Part shown: positions 10,750 to 23,151 of the stretch, piece by piece | Layout: the number at the start of each line of letters is the position of its first letter | Position numbering within the stretch: position 1 is the first letter of the stretch | Origin: Ophioderma brevispina | Taxonomy: Eukaryota; Echinodermata; Ophiuroidea; Amphilepidida; Ophiodermatidae | Length of the DNA stretch: 64,000 nt | Assembly: GCA_023653785.1 (NCBI GenBank) | Contig: JAMKCH010022259.1 | Coordinates: 104,557-168,556 of the forward strand | Direction: 5' to 3' | Notes under the pieces: model-generated | The model's input: only the letters and a program-made list of their open reading frames with translations | Told to the model about the DNA's origin: nothing | Databases searched by the model: none | Made by a program: the position numbers and the translations under genes

Positions 10750-11420
10750 GTCAGTGGACTTTCAAAAACTGTGTATCATTGTCCCTTGGACCAGGTATCT
10801 GATATTAATGTCCAGTGGCACAACTAACACTGGTATCATGGTCTAAATAATGGACCACGATGATGGACATAAAAGTCCAGTGGACATACACCACTGGTTA
10901 TCATAGGTCCCCCTGGACCATGGTAACGGATATTAATGTCCAGTGGCCAAACTAATACTGGGTATCATGGTCCATTGGACCAGATATCTGATATTAATGT
11001 CCAGGGAACAACTAACACGGGGTATATTGTCCATGGACCAACCGATGATGGACATAAATTCCAGTGGACATACAACCACTGGGTACCATGGTCCCCTGAC
11101 CATTGTATCTGAATATTAAATGTCCAGTGGAACAACTAACACTTGGTTATCATGGTCCCCTGGGCCATGATAATGGATATTATTGTTCGGTGGACAACTA
11201 AACACTGGGTCTCATGTCCCTTTGGACCCATGGCATCTGACATGAAAGTCCATTGGACAACTAACCGGGTATAATGTTCCCTTGACCATGGCACGGTATT
11301 ATGTCCAGTGGACAACTAAGCAAACACTGAATACGTGGTCCCTTGGACCATGGTAAGGGATATTATTTCCTGTGACAACAACACTAGGAGTTTTGTAATC
11401 CATGGGACAATGCTTCCCTG
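10750..11420. repeat. Palindrome-rich minisatellite, about ten 62-bp units in a three-unit higher order
   Basis: Units begin near 10801, 10861, 10926, 10990, 11047, 11111, 11175, 11238, 11295 and 11357 (GATATTAATGTCC or variants). Each contains two near-palindromes, GTCCAGTGGAC and GGTCCNNTGGACC. Units 2 and 5 share GATGGACATAAA and ACATACA-CCACTGG, and units 1 and 4 share AGRTATCTGATATTAATG. The higher period is therefore about 186-189 bp. The third triplet is weaker. Confidence 0.85.
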
Positions 11421-11637
11421 AGTTTATAGTCCCGTAATAATTGTGATATCATCTTTTGGAAGTATTAAACATCAGAGACATGCCTGTACTCGTACAAACT
11501 TCAGTTCCTTCCATCGTTGCATGATTAACAAATAACGTTGGCAAAAATCTGTGTTCGTATTTATGCCAAGCCATTTCATTTGTGTCAAATAACATTACGC
11601 AACTAAAAAAATAAGAGAGAAAAAATATACTAATAAT

Positions 11638-11734
11638 CCCCAGCAGAAGGATTCGAACCTGGTTCATTGGTTTCGAACAAACTTCATTAGAATTTGAGAG
11701 TCCTATACCTTGCCATTACACCACGGAAGGGGTT
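11638..11734 (-). tRNA. tRNA-like pseudogene or SINE head
   Basis: Minus strand has an A box TGGTGTAATGG (near 11728) and a B box GGTTCGAATCC (near 11655). They are spaced by about 60 bp, with a CTCTCAAATTC anticodon-arm-like segment and a long variable region. The acceptor ends do not pair well, so a functional tRNA is unlikely. Confidence 0.4.
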
Positions 11735-11811
11735 GACAACCATCGCTCGTTTTATTCTATTTGTCATCCCCTTTGAATAGCTGTATTCATGATTAGAAGA
11801 GCGTAACACAT

Positions 11812-12116
11812 AGGACTATAGTATCGCGGACACTGATTACTTTTACTGCTGTAAAAGGCACTATAGTCCGGTAGGGGATATAGTCCGGTTCACATACACA
11901 ATAGGCTAAAAATACATGATGCAGTAAGGGCTACCATTCCTAGGTGCAGTTGTCCAGTGGACCTCTGTACCAAGGAGTCATAGTCCGGAGGAGTATTCTC
12001 CTCATAGTCCGGTGGGCTATTGTTCCTAGGGACAGGGGTCCGAAGGACCCCTGTCCCTAGGCATAATAGCCAGCCGGACTATAATATCTCCCGGACTATA
12101 TGCGCTTTCACACCGG
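11812..12116. repeat. GTCCGG-family MITE relative containing a long hairpin
   Basis: Repeated TAGTCCGG / CCGGACTA words end with GCTTTCACACCGG at 12104-12116, the family terminus. Inside, 12025-12061 is a perfect 17-bp stem (CCTAGGGACAGGGGTCC / its complement, loop GAA). With few mismatches it extends to arms 12005-12041 and 12045-12082. Confidence 0.7.
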
Positions 12117-13822
12117 CACTCTAACAAATGTGTCAAATCACATTCAACCTATTACATTCAGCTGTATTTAAGAGTAAATTATATATTTTCTTCAGGGTAA
12201 CGTTTTGTAATCTTGTAAACATTTTGGACCAGGGTTGGCCCACCGGACAAAACAAGGTCGGGCCAACATAATTATAGTAACATCCTTGGTCCAACTTTGA
12301 GTGTCATTATAAATGAAATCATGAATTGTGTTTAAAGTACGTTTCTATATCAACTTCTTTCTCACTCATTCACTGAGTGTGTCGTCTAGAATTTACTTAT
12401 AAAAAATTGACTTATAAAAACATTCGTCGTTAAAATTCTTGCATGCTGTAGTTGTCGCTGCTACCATGAATGCTTCCCTGATTTCATAATTCAGAAGAAC
12501 TTTAATTTCTCTCTTTTTTGTATTTTTTTTATATCGTAAACCTTTATCTCCCCCGCATCGCTTGGCGCCAAACAAGGACTCTCATTTCATATACTCCAAT
12601 ACAAAATACAATGGATGCCTCAAGCAAAAGACTGGTAAGCTATACACCTATGAAGCGCCTCAATTATATCAGCTATGTTCAAAAGGAAACTGGTAATTAA
12701 TCAAAGACATTTTAATTTGAAAATTAAACCCCAATTTCCATTTGTTTTCTGCTTTTGGTGCCAACCGTTATGCTGTGCATCTTCATCGTGCATCTTTAAC
12801 TCAAGTTCAACTTTAGCACATGCGCTTTATTCCCTAAAGACCGCTAAATTCGTCAGGGTCACCATTGATCCATGGTCAAATGGCCACACCCACTTTAGCA
12901 GCTTTGATTCATTGCTATATAAACCAACATTTTTTTCGGTGCATGGAATATTATGTAATGTAATAATCTTCTCTGGTCGCTACTAGTCTTTTAACATCGC
13001 AGATATACTGCGAACATTTACTGGATATTTGGACAAAAAAAAACGCCAAAATATAGCAGAGTGTAAGGTCTCTATTCCTAATTGTTTAACCTATGCTTCT
13101 AATAATCTGTTTTTTGTTGATTTTGTTTTTCGTTGTAAAGGTTATGTCAATAGAATGTGATTGTTAAATATTTGTTATGCTAGTGATATCTTGAAAACGT
13201 AACAGGAGTTTTGGTGCTGCACCCAGGTAAGTTCCGACCAGATCTCTGAGCTGGTGATTAGACACGCATGGCTGGGTAAAGCGTGGTTACCTATTGACAC
13301 TATTGTGTAGCAATTGTCCCTGGGCGCGTGCGATGTCTGGCCCTATCAAAAAACTTATCACTCTATTTTTACCTGAATGAAACCCACCTGGATGTCACGC
13401 GTACGTGTGCTGGATACAATAGTTAGGCTTTCTTATGGCTTTGAATGTGCGCAGTGATCGGTGGAAAATTTCAGGGGCACATTGTACTTGTAGTCCCAGG
13501 CCTTCGTCTTTCCTGTCCGAGTTAGCTTATGTACTTGCCAGCCAGGTAGTCCATTTGTAACATCCTGGTCCTGTACCAAAGCCCAACGAATTACAAATAT
13601 TGTCATATGCCAATATTTTACATTTGTTAAGGAACCTTGAGCTGACTTGCTCTTTTATCTGATGCCAAGATCTAAATACTCTAAGTAACAATTATTATAT
13701 TAAACTACACCCTTTACGGCTACCAGAAATATGATTTTTTTAGATTGATAAAAGGCTTTGTCAGAATTCACACTGATCCTGTACGGAACAGCAGGGAGGT
13801 TTAGATGCTGAACGCGAAACGC
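12117..13822. other. Unassigned; speculative promoter and 5' splice site
   Basis: No TE similarity was recognised. CTATATAAA at 12915-12923 resembles a TATA box, with a CACACCCAC word upstream near 12885. CAG|GTAAGT with GT at 13227-13228 is a strong donor consensus. Together they could outline a noncoding first exon of about 280 bp. Open frames here (12518-12986) show no known motif. Confidence 0.2.
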
Positions 13823-14101
13823 GAGATTATTTTGTTCGATAGATCCATGAACAAACGAATTCCACATTCCAAGTACAGGTATACACCTCATGCAGGACAT
13901 CTAATCCTCCCTGTAGTATACACATGCAATTCAGAATTCTTTTGTTCTATCAGTCCGTTAACAAAAGAATTCTACATTCCAAGTACAAGCACGCACCTCA
14001 TGCAGGAGATCTAATCCTCCCTGTAATATACACCTGCAATAAGAATTCTTTTGTTCTATCAATTCATGAACAAACGAATTCCACATTCCAAGTATAGGTA
14101 C
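13823..14101. repeat. Tandem repeat, about 109-bp unit, 2.5 copies, with a 12-bp hairpin
   Basis: Units start near 13823, 13936 and 14043. The middle unit contains AATTCTTTTGTT and its exact complement AACAAAAGAATT separated by 13 bases. The others keep imperfect forms. The rest of the unit (CACCTCATGCAGGA-ATC, TAATCCTCCCTGTA) repeats with few changes. Confidence 0.85.
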
Positions 14102-14224
14102 CCGACTACCCGTGTCCGCCTCGCGTATGGCATCTACCTCGCTCACCGGATGATGCATAGCCAGTGAATCTTTTGAAACTTCTCTATCTCTATATCGCCC
14201 TCTCTCCTCTTTCTAGCCCTTTTT

Positions 14225-14619
14225 CTCTCTTAATACACATATGCATGCATACATACACACATACACACACACACACATACATACATACATACATACACAC
14301 ATACATACATACATACATACACACATACATACATACACACATACATACATACATACATATTTCAAGTATTTTATTACTTTTTCTCTCTTAATACACATAT
14401 GCATGCATACATACATACATACATACACACACACACATACATACATACACACATACATACATACATACACACACATACATGCATACATACATACATACAT
14501 ACATATTTCAAGTATTTTATTACTTATCATACCACAGTAATATAACAAGAGTTATAATTACAAGCGATTATACATAATAAACACGCATACATATATACAT
14601 ACATACATACATACACACA

Positions 14620-14650
<31 letters not shown>

Positions 14651-14937
14651 TTCAAGTATTTTATTACTTTTTCTCTCTTAATACACATATGCATGCATAC
14701 ATACACACATACATACATACACACATACATACATACATACATACATACATATTTCAAGTATTTTATTACTTTTTCTCTCTTAATACACATATGCATGCAT
14801 ACATACATACATATTTCAAGTATTTTATTACTTTTTCTCTCTTAATACACATATGCATGCATACATACATACATACATACATATTTCAAGTATTTTATTA
14901 CTTTTTCTCTCTTAATACACATATGCATGCATACATA
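14225..14937. repeat. Composite CATA microsatellite / minisatellite
   Basis: Runs of CATA/CACA alternate with a spacer, TTTCAAGTATTTTATTACTT then TTCTCTCTTAATACACATATGCATG. The spacer recurs about six times (near 14225, 14387, 14679, 14772, 14835, 14904). The open frames over it (HTYIHTYI or MYVCMYVC peptides) are microsatellite translations. Confidence 0.95.
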
Positions 14938-17900
14938 ACAGTGTGGACACTGCATTATTATATAATCTAGCAATCTAACATTACACTTTGCCAGCCATTG
15001 TTTCAGTCTTCACTATTCCAAAATGGTTCAACGGTCATTGTTAAGCTGTGTGTTACAAAAAATTAAGATTTCCAACTTTAAGTTAGAGTAATTTGTTGAA
15101 CTTTTTACCGTTTATAAGGTTACATAACTCTGTAGCATACGCTTAAATAGCATGTGTAGGTCGAAATGGTACTTGGTTTTTCACGAATTTGCCAATTCAA
15201 TTGTAATTTCCATCTATTGTTATACTTGCAACAAAAGGTCATTGCTACTCTTTACAATACCTACCCTTTACCAGACTTCTTCCTTGACCTATCACATACA
15301 TTAGTTTTAATTTATTTCAAATGTTTTCATAACATTGTTCTTCCACACTACGTGTTTAAATATCACGTACGGCTTGTGTTTGTCTACCCCTAATTTGGTG
15401 ACGATATCTAAATATATCACGGAACTTAGCTGGTATCATAATTTCGTTGTAGTAAACTCCATAAAAGGGCAGGTGTATGAGTCACTTTTTTTTAAATTGT
15501 ATAGTGTTCAGTGTTCAGAGTTATCCGTTATCAAGATTATTACAAGCATTCAATAGATGCTATGTTTATATCGAAAGTTACACAACAACAATGAACATGT
15601 TAACAATCAACGCGAAATAATTATTTCCTGTAAACAAGACGGGTCTCGAACTACGTGTCTTTCCCCTCATCACAATCAGAAAAATGTTTAATATTTGCAC
15701 ATATACCCCTTTAATCTACCCGCATAGCCTTTGACCCCAATCTGAGCTGTGTACACCTAATTTGGGCCTTGGGTCACCACTACTTATAATGACCATGTTT
15801 GGCGATCATAGCATTTGATCTGTGGCAGAAAAATGAATTGAGAGATTTTCAAAGAATGCCTGTTTAATCGGCCCACATGGCCTCTCATCCCAATCAGAGT
15901 ACACCACATATGAACCTTGAGTCGGTGGTTTTTCTGATCAAGTTTGGCTGCAATTGGCCCAATCGTTTGGGCATGAGATAACAAATTACAAACTGTATCC
16001 AAAATGACCGGACGTACATACACATATATAGGATTTCGTATTATTGCTCTGAACAAGCTCAGGGGCAAAGCAAAAAGTACATGTTTTAGGCAGGCTGCAT
16101 TTTAACTGAGTTAACGGTTGTGATATAAAAAACTGCAATTATTGAACAATTGCGAACATAGTATGCGTCAAAAAACACCAACATATATGAAGTGCTGGTA
16201 TAGTTCCTGAACGATTACGAATTTGAAATTCTTGCAAGCATAGTAAGAATAAACTCATTATCGGGCCGAGCTTTGTACCATTCAGAAATATGTAGATTCA
16301 AGCTTGACCCGGAGACTCGAATATAGAATTAGTCATTTGCCATTGCTGAAACACGATAGTTAAGTTGTGTGACTACTTGGGCATGCATAATGAAGCAAAT
16401 TTGAGAGCGCAACAATTTCTTCATGAGTGTTTAATAATCCCCTTACCTTTTCAAGTCCGCGAAAAAGGATGACAAAAAAGTACATTGCCAAATTTCAAAC
16501 ATTTGATTGCAGTCATGCGCGGTGTGTTTTACAAACCGCTCAACGGAATATGATAGGCAAATTATAGTTGTACTTACATCGCTACATAAAAAATTTAGTG
16601 CACACATATACACACAAGATTTCCTCTGCTTGAATTAAAAATATATACCACTTATGCAAACATACATGCTTGTAGTGGTACGTTTTTTCAGTTTCAAGTA
16701 ATGAAAGCAAGTGTATAGAATGACACAAAAGTACGAACAGACCTACACCGTCTTCAAACAGTTTTCCTTGAAGGTTAATGGAAGTAATACTCAGCACAAT
16801 GTTTTCTACCTTCAATGTGGTAAAGACTGGTGGAGACTTGTTACTTAAAAGAGTAAGTGATATGCTCACATTATAGCTTTAGCGTCATAGGCTTATGGTA
16901 TGGTCTTTACAAGAAGGTCAGAGAAGGGTTGAGCCGTTCAAAACTAAATTCAAACCTAAAGAAGATAAGAAAAGTGTTGAGCCCTTCAAAACAAACTCAA
17001 ACCTAAAGCTCTAACCATAACCTCACTGATAAATTAAGTATCAAGTTCGTTGTTTACAACGGCCATTTCAAAAAGTAAATAAATTTTACTTATTTCAAGC
17101 ATAATGATTGAGGAAGGCAAACCTTCCTTTGCTGGGGCTCTAACTTGGTTCATTTAAAAAGAGCAATATATAACTTCGTCAACTCGGCATCAACAGGTGC
17201 TCTAACAAAAAAAACGCTGTGATTATTTCTCCTTTAATTGGTTCCTAATAAAATACATGACACTTGATCAATCACCGGTATTTTTTAGGAATAAAGAACA
17301 CATTTTCCACAGATTTATCACCTGATTGTATACACAAAAATCCATCTATCATTCCATTGTCTTGGAAGACCCGTATCCGATCATCTCAAACAAATATCAG
17401 TGAAAACTTTGATACGAGTACAAGTGATTATGACCTTCGCAAGTAAGAGTAACATTAGCAAGTTATCTAAGCACAATAAAAATAGTCAAATTTGGAATAG
17501 CCGTAAATTTACTCTACGTTTGCTAATGTGACCACCAGGGATCCACAAAAAGGGTAAAGCAATCAGACGTCAACTGGAGATCGAGAGATAACAAATTAGT
17601 AGAACTTAGGTGATCAATTACTGACAAGGCGTACTGATTTAGCTGTATGGACACAGTACCAGTCGTATGGTTGATATGACAGAATGCCGGGTGTTGAAAC
17701 TAATGACTTAAATCGCGCCAAATAGCATCCCTTGGTAAAGGAAGTGATAATATCCCAATCATTGCGCTTCACTGATAATGACACTGACCTTGAAAGAAAC
17801 AAATTAGAAGAAACTAATGGCGTTCAACTTGATCGATGTTAGGAAATTAAAAGAACAGAAAATAAGAAAGAGAAATTCATACGTGGCGTCCGCTGCTCCA

Positions 17901-18200
17901 CCGGCGGCCACTGACATTGCAACGTGTTATGCCTCCAAACAAGGAGGTGTAGAGTATTCCCCACCAATGATCTCTGTTATCATGCACTGGACTAGCATCG
18001 TCTGATCATGGTACAGAAAATCTGTAGCCAATCTTGGTAATCGTGCATAGACCATTGGACATTTATCCGAGAGTCCAAATTTCGGATACTGTTTCTGATT
18101 GCAAAGTTAGTTTTTCCATTTATAATTCAACAGATCGCTGTTAATGAACCCATTTAGAAGTAAAAAACGCATTTTCCTAAAATACGGTACTGCCCCATGT
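14938..18200. other. Unassigned AT-rich sequence
   Basis: No gene was recognised. A 42-bp direct repeat (GTTGAGCC-TTCAAAAC then TCAAACCTAAAG) occurs at 16935-16962 and 16978-17012. The 62-codon frame at 17817-18005 and the 95-codon minus frame at 16582-16869 lack known motifs. Confidence 0.35.
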
Positions 18201-18415
18201 ATTTCAAAACTACACACCGTTACAGCTACAAAGATACAAATACAAACATACACAATGAAACTCATGCCTGACAGTCTGACACACCCAAACACTTACATCC
18301 TAGACACATACCCACTAACAAACACACAAGCGAGCATACACACGCAAACACGCACGCATACATTCGCACACACATAATACTCACACAAACAAACACACAC
18401 ACGCGCGTCATATAC
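18201..18415. repeat. CA-rich low-complexity tract
   Basis: ACACA/ACATA-rich sequence with CACACACACGCGCG near 18397-18408. Confidence 0.7.
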
Positions 18416-18514
18416 AAAAGGAAATAAGCGACATTTTGTATGCATTGCCAAGTGGCAAACATCCAGCAAGGGGTCAGATACCAGCTACCGTAAATCGCCA
18501 AAATGATTAATCCC

Positions 18515-18596
18515 AGAAAGAACTTGTTGTGAATGAGATTCGAACGTTGGACCTCTCGTTTAAACCTCAGGTACTCTAATCAACTGCATCACTACA
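18515..18596 (-). tRNA. tRNA-like pseudogene
   Basis: Minus strand has a D-arm/A-box-like TGCAGTTGATTAGAGTA (near 18590-18574) and a B box GTTCGAATC (near 18545-18537), 30-40 bp apart as in a tRNA. The acceptor stem does not pair convincingly, so this is a decayed tRNA or SINE head. Confidence 0.45.
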
Positions 18597-21500
18597 ATTT
18601 CGTGGAAGGCTATCCGATGCTTACCATCTATAAAATCCATTTGTAGTGACAAAGTAGCATTTGCAATAAAGTTTCTTATTATTAACGATGAACAGCACCT
18701 GAGATAACCTGCAAATTTAAAGGGTATATGTCATTATTATTTTTTTTTACCGCAACTCTTGTTTTTTTTCTTGGAAAACTGTCAATGAAGAACAGCAATA
18801 CATGAAGTACAAATAGGTAGATCATCTTCAATACCGGGAAACAGTCATTTCAGTGTTTCTCCCTGGACATACGGTACACTATTTATCCATCCAAGGTTCA
18901 TACTGTACTGTACATGAATTCTCAGGCTAGTGAGGATTACTTTTATTTCAATTAAGAATAATTGCAAAATTATATAATTAGCACAACATTTTTGTGTCGT
19001 CTGCAAGAGGTCACATATGATTGCTTTGATAGTGTGTCTGTCTCTTTGTGGTAAAAATTTTAACTCTATACATAATTGCCCACTGTTTTCCACATAATGT
19101 GCATGCACTTGCATGTAATAGAAATTGGAACAATTTGGCAATTCCAAGCCAATATGGTCTTCTCGCTTTGCTCGGGTGTACTTGTACTTAGAATGTGCGA
19201 TTCTTTTGCCGGTCTTTTGCGTTTGCCATCTAATGAAATTATGAAGAATCGTTTGTAGGTATGGGCGAGAACGTTATGAAAATAATTAGCTATACCTTGA
19301 TGTGGTTCAGCTACCATACCCAGTGGCTCAGAAATATTTGTACTTCTTGGGTACAGGTTGATCTATCTCTATTATGTTAAACATGATAGATACATGTCCT
19401 CGGTATTTTGCTTTATTATGAATTCAACATGTTCCAGTCTGAAAGTATTGAATTCAAAAATCCAGGGTTGTCTATGATCTTCCTCGTTAGTCATGGTTAG
19501 ATAACCATGAACCATTCGTAACCCTGTTAACCAGATAATACCAGTGAATATATTCAGTCATTTCAGTCATATAGGCCTAGGTCTATTTTTCGATGCTTGA
19601 CACAGCGTGGTCTGACCCTCCAAAATGAACTTATGATTGCCTTCAATCATCCCCAAAATAGAAAAATGAATGTCACAATCCCCTGTCACAACTAACTTAT
19701 CTTATGTATTTCTTTGTTTTTTTCGACCCTCCCAAATGAACTTTCAACCTCACCCCAAATAAATTTTAACAAAGACCACACTGGTTTGACATGCATGTTA
19801 GTATATTCCTGTATTATATTGGTTATGTTTTGCAATGTTTTCTACAGTACTAGGTTTTAAAAATACGAATTTTGAACTTCCCTGTTCATAGCTAAGCCCC
19901 GACCCCGGGCGTTCTACAGCTTATTGATATACCCTTATGTAAAGTAAAAGCTTTGCCCATTGGCGAGGCAAAATATTTTTTGAGAAACGTATTTTTGTTC
20001 TTTTCGCGACACTTCCCCGAGGAATGCTTGTTTATGCTCTACGGAGTACAAAGCATCCAACCTCTTAGAAAGTGTGGGTATGGCTTTTAGAGTGACCAGT
20101 CCGTAACACACCATTACCAGAGACGGTGATGTTCAAAGTTCAGCCACTATCACAATCACGACAATGGGGCTTGAAACTGATCCCACTCCTGCCACCAAAA
20201 TACGTCCGTGTATATATTGCCAAAAAACAAATTCCTTCGGGATACTTGTCGCAACGCAATGAGATCCATCAAACAGTTTTGCACCAAACAACAACCCAAC
20301 AAAGAGCAATTTGAGACCTAGTCTCTATTACTGCACAAAACTCAGCATCTCCTTGCGTTGTTGTTTTTCTTTTCCCCATCTACTAAAAGCGCCAGGTCAC
20401 CTACCTGAAGAAATTCACAAAATCAAGGTGGACGTGCATTGTTATGCCGGGCAAACTTGGGAACAAATATCTGGAGGCAGCCTCGCATGAAAACCGGTTT
20501 AAGGTCTTTGTAAGGTACGATTATGTCTCGACAAATTTTAACCTCAAAGGATAAAAAAGAGGTTTAGTTTAGTCTGAACTTTATTATCTTAATTTCGTAA
20601 TTCTACGAAATAGAGTCATCAAAACGTAATTATATGGTATTATTTTAACATCTCGATCGTCACTTTCTTTCTCCAACGAGCCGGGTAAAAATCGGTGTTG
20701 AAACCCGGAGTGCGACCCTTTTGTCTCTTACTTGCATTTATCATTGAGTGCTAAGTTTATATTCACCAACACAATGAGAGATACAGATAGATATTCCGTA
20801 ATTTACAATTAACATGGAGATTTGGAGTGGTACATCTTTTGATTGTGCTGTTCACAAGACATCTACTGACAATGTCTATGGAAAGAGATCGGGTGTTTTC
20901 CCTGTCTAATTAAGAATCCCCTGCTGTTTTACTATACAAATGTTTTGAACATTCCTTGCTAAGCAAAATGAGGAAAAAATATTTGAAGAGGTAACTAGGT
21001 TGCCAGGTCGTTTACTCCTGGCTCGGATAAGTAAAGTTCTAGCTACTTCTCATTTATAAATAGTCGAGCGTAGGGTCTCACGCATCACGCTTGTGTTTAC
21101 GTTTTTACTACAAAGTGAGCAAAGTCCAATACATGCCGTGAACAGCTAATATTAGTCATGAATCAGAGAGAAATGGTACCACTGAAGCCCGGAGCCATGG
21201 AGCGATCAGTTATCTGCAAACGGGATACTCACGGGGAATTTAGTATTTGTTCTGGGTTTCAACTTGTTGTATGGTGTACTCAGCCCCGATTCAATGAAGT
21301 TACAATAGGTCCGAGCGTTAAACAGGGTGACTGGGAAGCCAAATATGTACCCTATCGTGAAGTAAATGGCATGATCGACTAGTAGTTGATCGAAAATACG
21401 TGCCATGTAGCTCTATCTCTGTCATGCAGTCTTGTGGACATTTTTAAAGAGTACGCGAAACCCTGGCGAAACCAAAAGTACTAAGCAGAGTTGTGGCCAT

Positions 21501-22639
21501 TCAAGTGGAATTGCCCACCCAATAGGGCCAGATATGTGCGTATGTGTGCGCGCGAGAGTGTGTGGGCATGTTTGGGGAGTCATGTTTACTGGATGTCCCT
21601 AACGTCAGGCTTAACTGCATTTAAATGCACTTTTGAAAAAAAAAAACAAGGAGCGGACCCCTGCCTTGGATCAGGGGGAAATTGCTCCTAGATCTGACAA
21701 GTATCTGCGGTAATCTTCAGATTTTCCTCTAGGGACGTTAGGGGATATGCAAGTGTGCTAGCACTGAGTACTGTGGGGAAATGGGTCAGTACACAAGTAT
21801 AATCTTGCAAAGAACCGATAGTTCCTCAATTTCTAATTCCTTGGATATTTATTAATATAAATTATACTTAGGAGTTATGTTTTAAAAATGATCCGGACTA
21901 GAAGTTGTAACCGGGTGAGAAAGTATCAAGCAATAAGGCTAAAGTTGCATAATTCTTGCTTATCGCCATGTCGCCAGCCCAAATCCGTTCTTTAAAATGT
22001 GTCCCTGCTCATTACACAAGGGCGCATATCATAGATTACATGGCATTTTTATCAGCCTCTATTATGCCCTAATTATTAAGTTCAAAACATGATAATATTG
22101 GATTATTAAAGTTTCGCAAGAGTTCTCAGAGAGCATGTTGCCAATGTTGCAGCCAGATACGTTACCATAATTCGAATGGCTACAAAAATGCTAAAAAATA
22201 ACGGGAGAACAATGTTCCAATATGTGATAAATCGAGCAGATGTCAATGTTATAGAATAAATGTTTGCATAAAAATCTGGTTTCAAAGTAACGCACAGCCC
22301 TAGTAATGAAAGAAATCCCTCATGTTAAGTTCATACCGCGCCAAACACGTTACCTCCCTCCCGCTACGCTCTTGCAAAACGCCGTGATACATAAAGTCGA
22401 ATACTACACCATGCTTTAGTATGAAGGTAATACCTGATAAGGTGTAGAGATTAAGTCGTTGAAGCATGTTCTTTCATCAAGAACAGCACAACTAAGAAAA
22501 GGGTCGGCCAGATACGTTACCCAGATACGTTACTTCAGTGTTAACATTAGGCTATTATTCTAAAAAATCGGATATTGTTTAAGATCACCCATTCATTGTT
22601 CCATGTTCTGAGGATATTAAGTTTATTTTCAGGAATTCC
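18597..22639. other. Unassigned sequence, about 4 kb
   Basis: No TE, RNA or protein motif was recognised. The frame at 21158-21382 (74 codons, ATG start, with REMVPLKPGAMERS near the start) is the least random-looking, but no family can be named. It may be chance. Confidence 0.3.
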
Positions 22640-22643
22640 TTAA

Positions 22644-22992
22644 AGGTGCAACGAGAGATTTTGAGGCACCCAAATATTGTGTCATAATAGTAATTTCATA
22701 TAGATTAGACACTCAATAGATTTCTTACCTTGTATTTCGCTACAGAAATGTCTTAAAAGAGAGAAAAAAGGCAATTTTGATTTGCTTATATTTCAATGTA
22801 AAACATAGGCTGAATTTTGTATTTGCTCCTATACAAAATTAGAAATTTCACAATTGTTGTACTAAAGAAACATTTCTCATCTTAATCCTTTCAGATGGGG
22901 ATATTTTTGATGGAAAGCCTTACATCAGGGCAAAAATCGGTACTTTTGATTTTTTTAGTGACACCTGATATGTGAAATCTCTCGTTGCACCT
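22644..22992. mobile_element. TTAA MITE, family I, copy 1
   Basis: TTAA at 22640-22643 and 22993-22996 flanks AGGTGCAACGAGAGATTT and its complement AAATCTCTCGTTGCACCT. The interior is about 350 bp of AT-rich noncoding sequence. The same family lies inverted at 45232-45578. TTAA targets suggest piggyBac-type mobilisation. Confidence 0.88.
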
Positions 22993-23151
22993 TTAATGTT
23001 GATATTTGGTCATTTTGGAGATCAAACTTGAACACTTTATCGGCGAATGGCCCTGGAGCATACTGACACGCAGCAGTTTCGCCCTTATTTAAACACATAT
23101 TAAATAATAATGATGGTGGGAAATGGGATACTGGCAATGGTTAACAATAAA

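Noticed and set aside
10750..11420. CRISPR-like regular repeats
   Set aside because: Units are contiguous with no unique spacers, and the genome is eukaryotic.
13200..13340. U1 snRNA-like ACTTACCTGG on the minus strand at 13222-13233
   Set aside because: Sequence after the 5' word does not follow U1. It is better explained as a splice donor consensus or chance.
14213..14970. Several 75-111 codon frames with MYVC or HTYI repeats
   Set aside because: They are translations of the CATA/CACA microsatellite.
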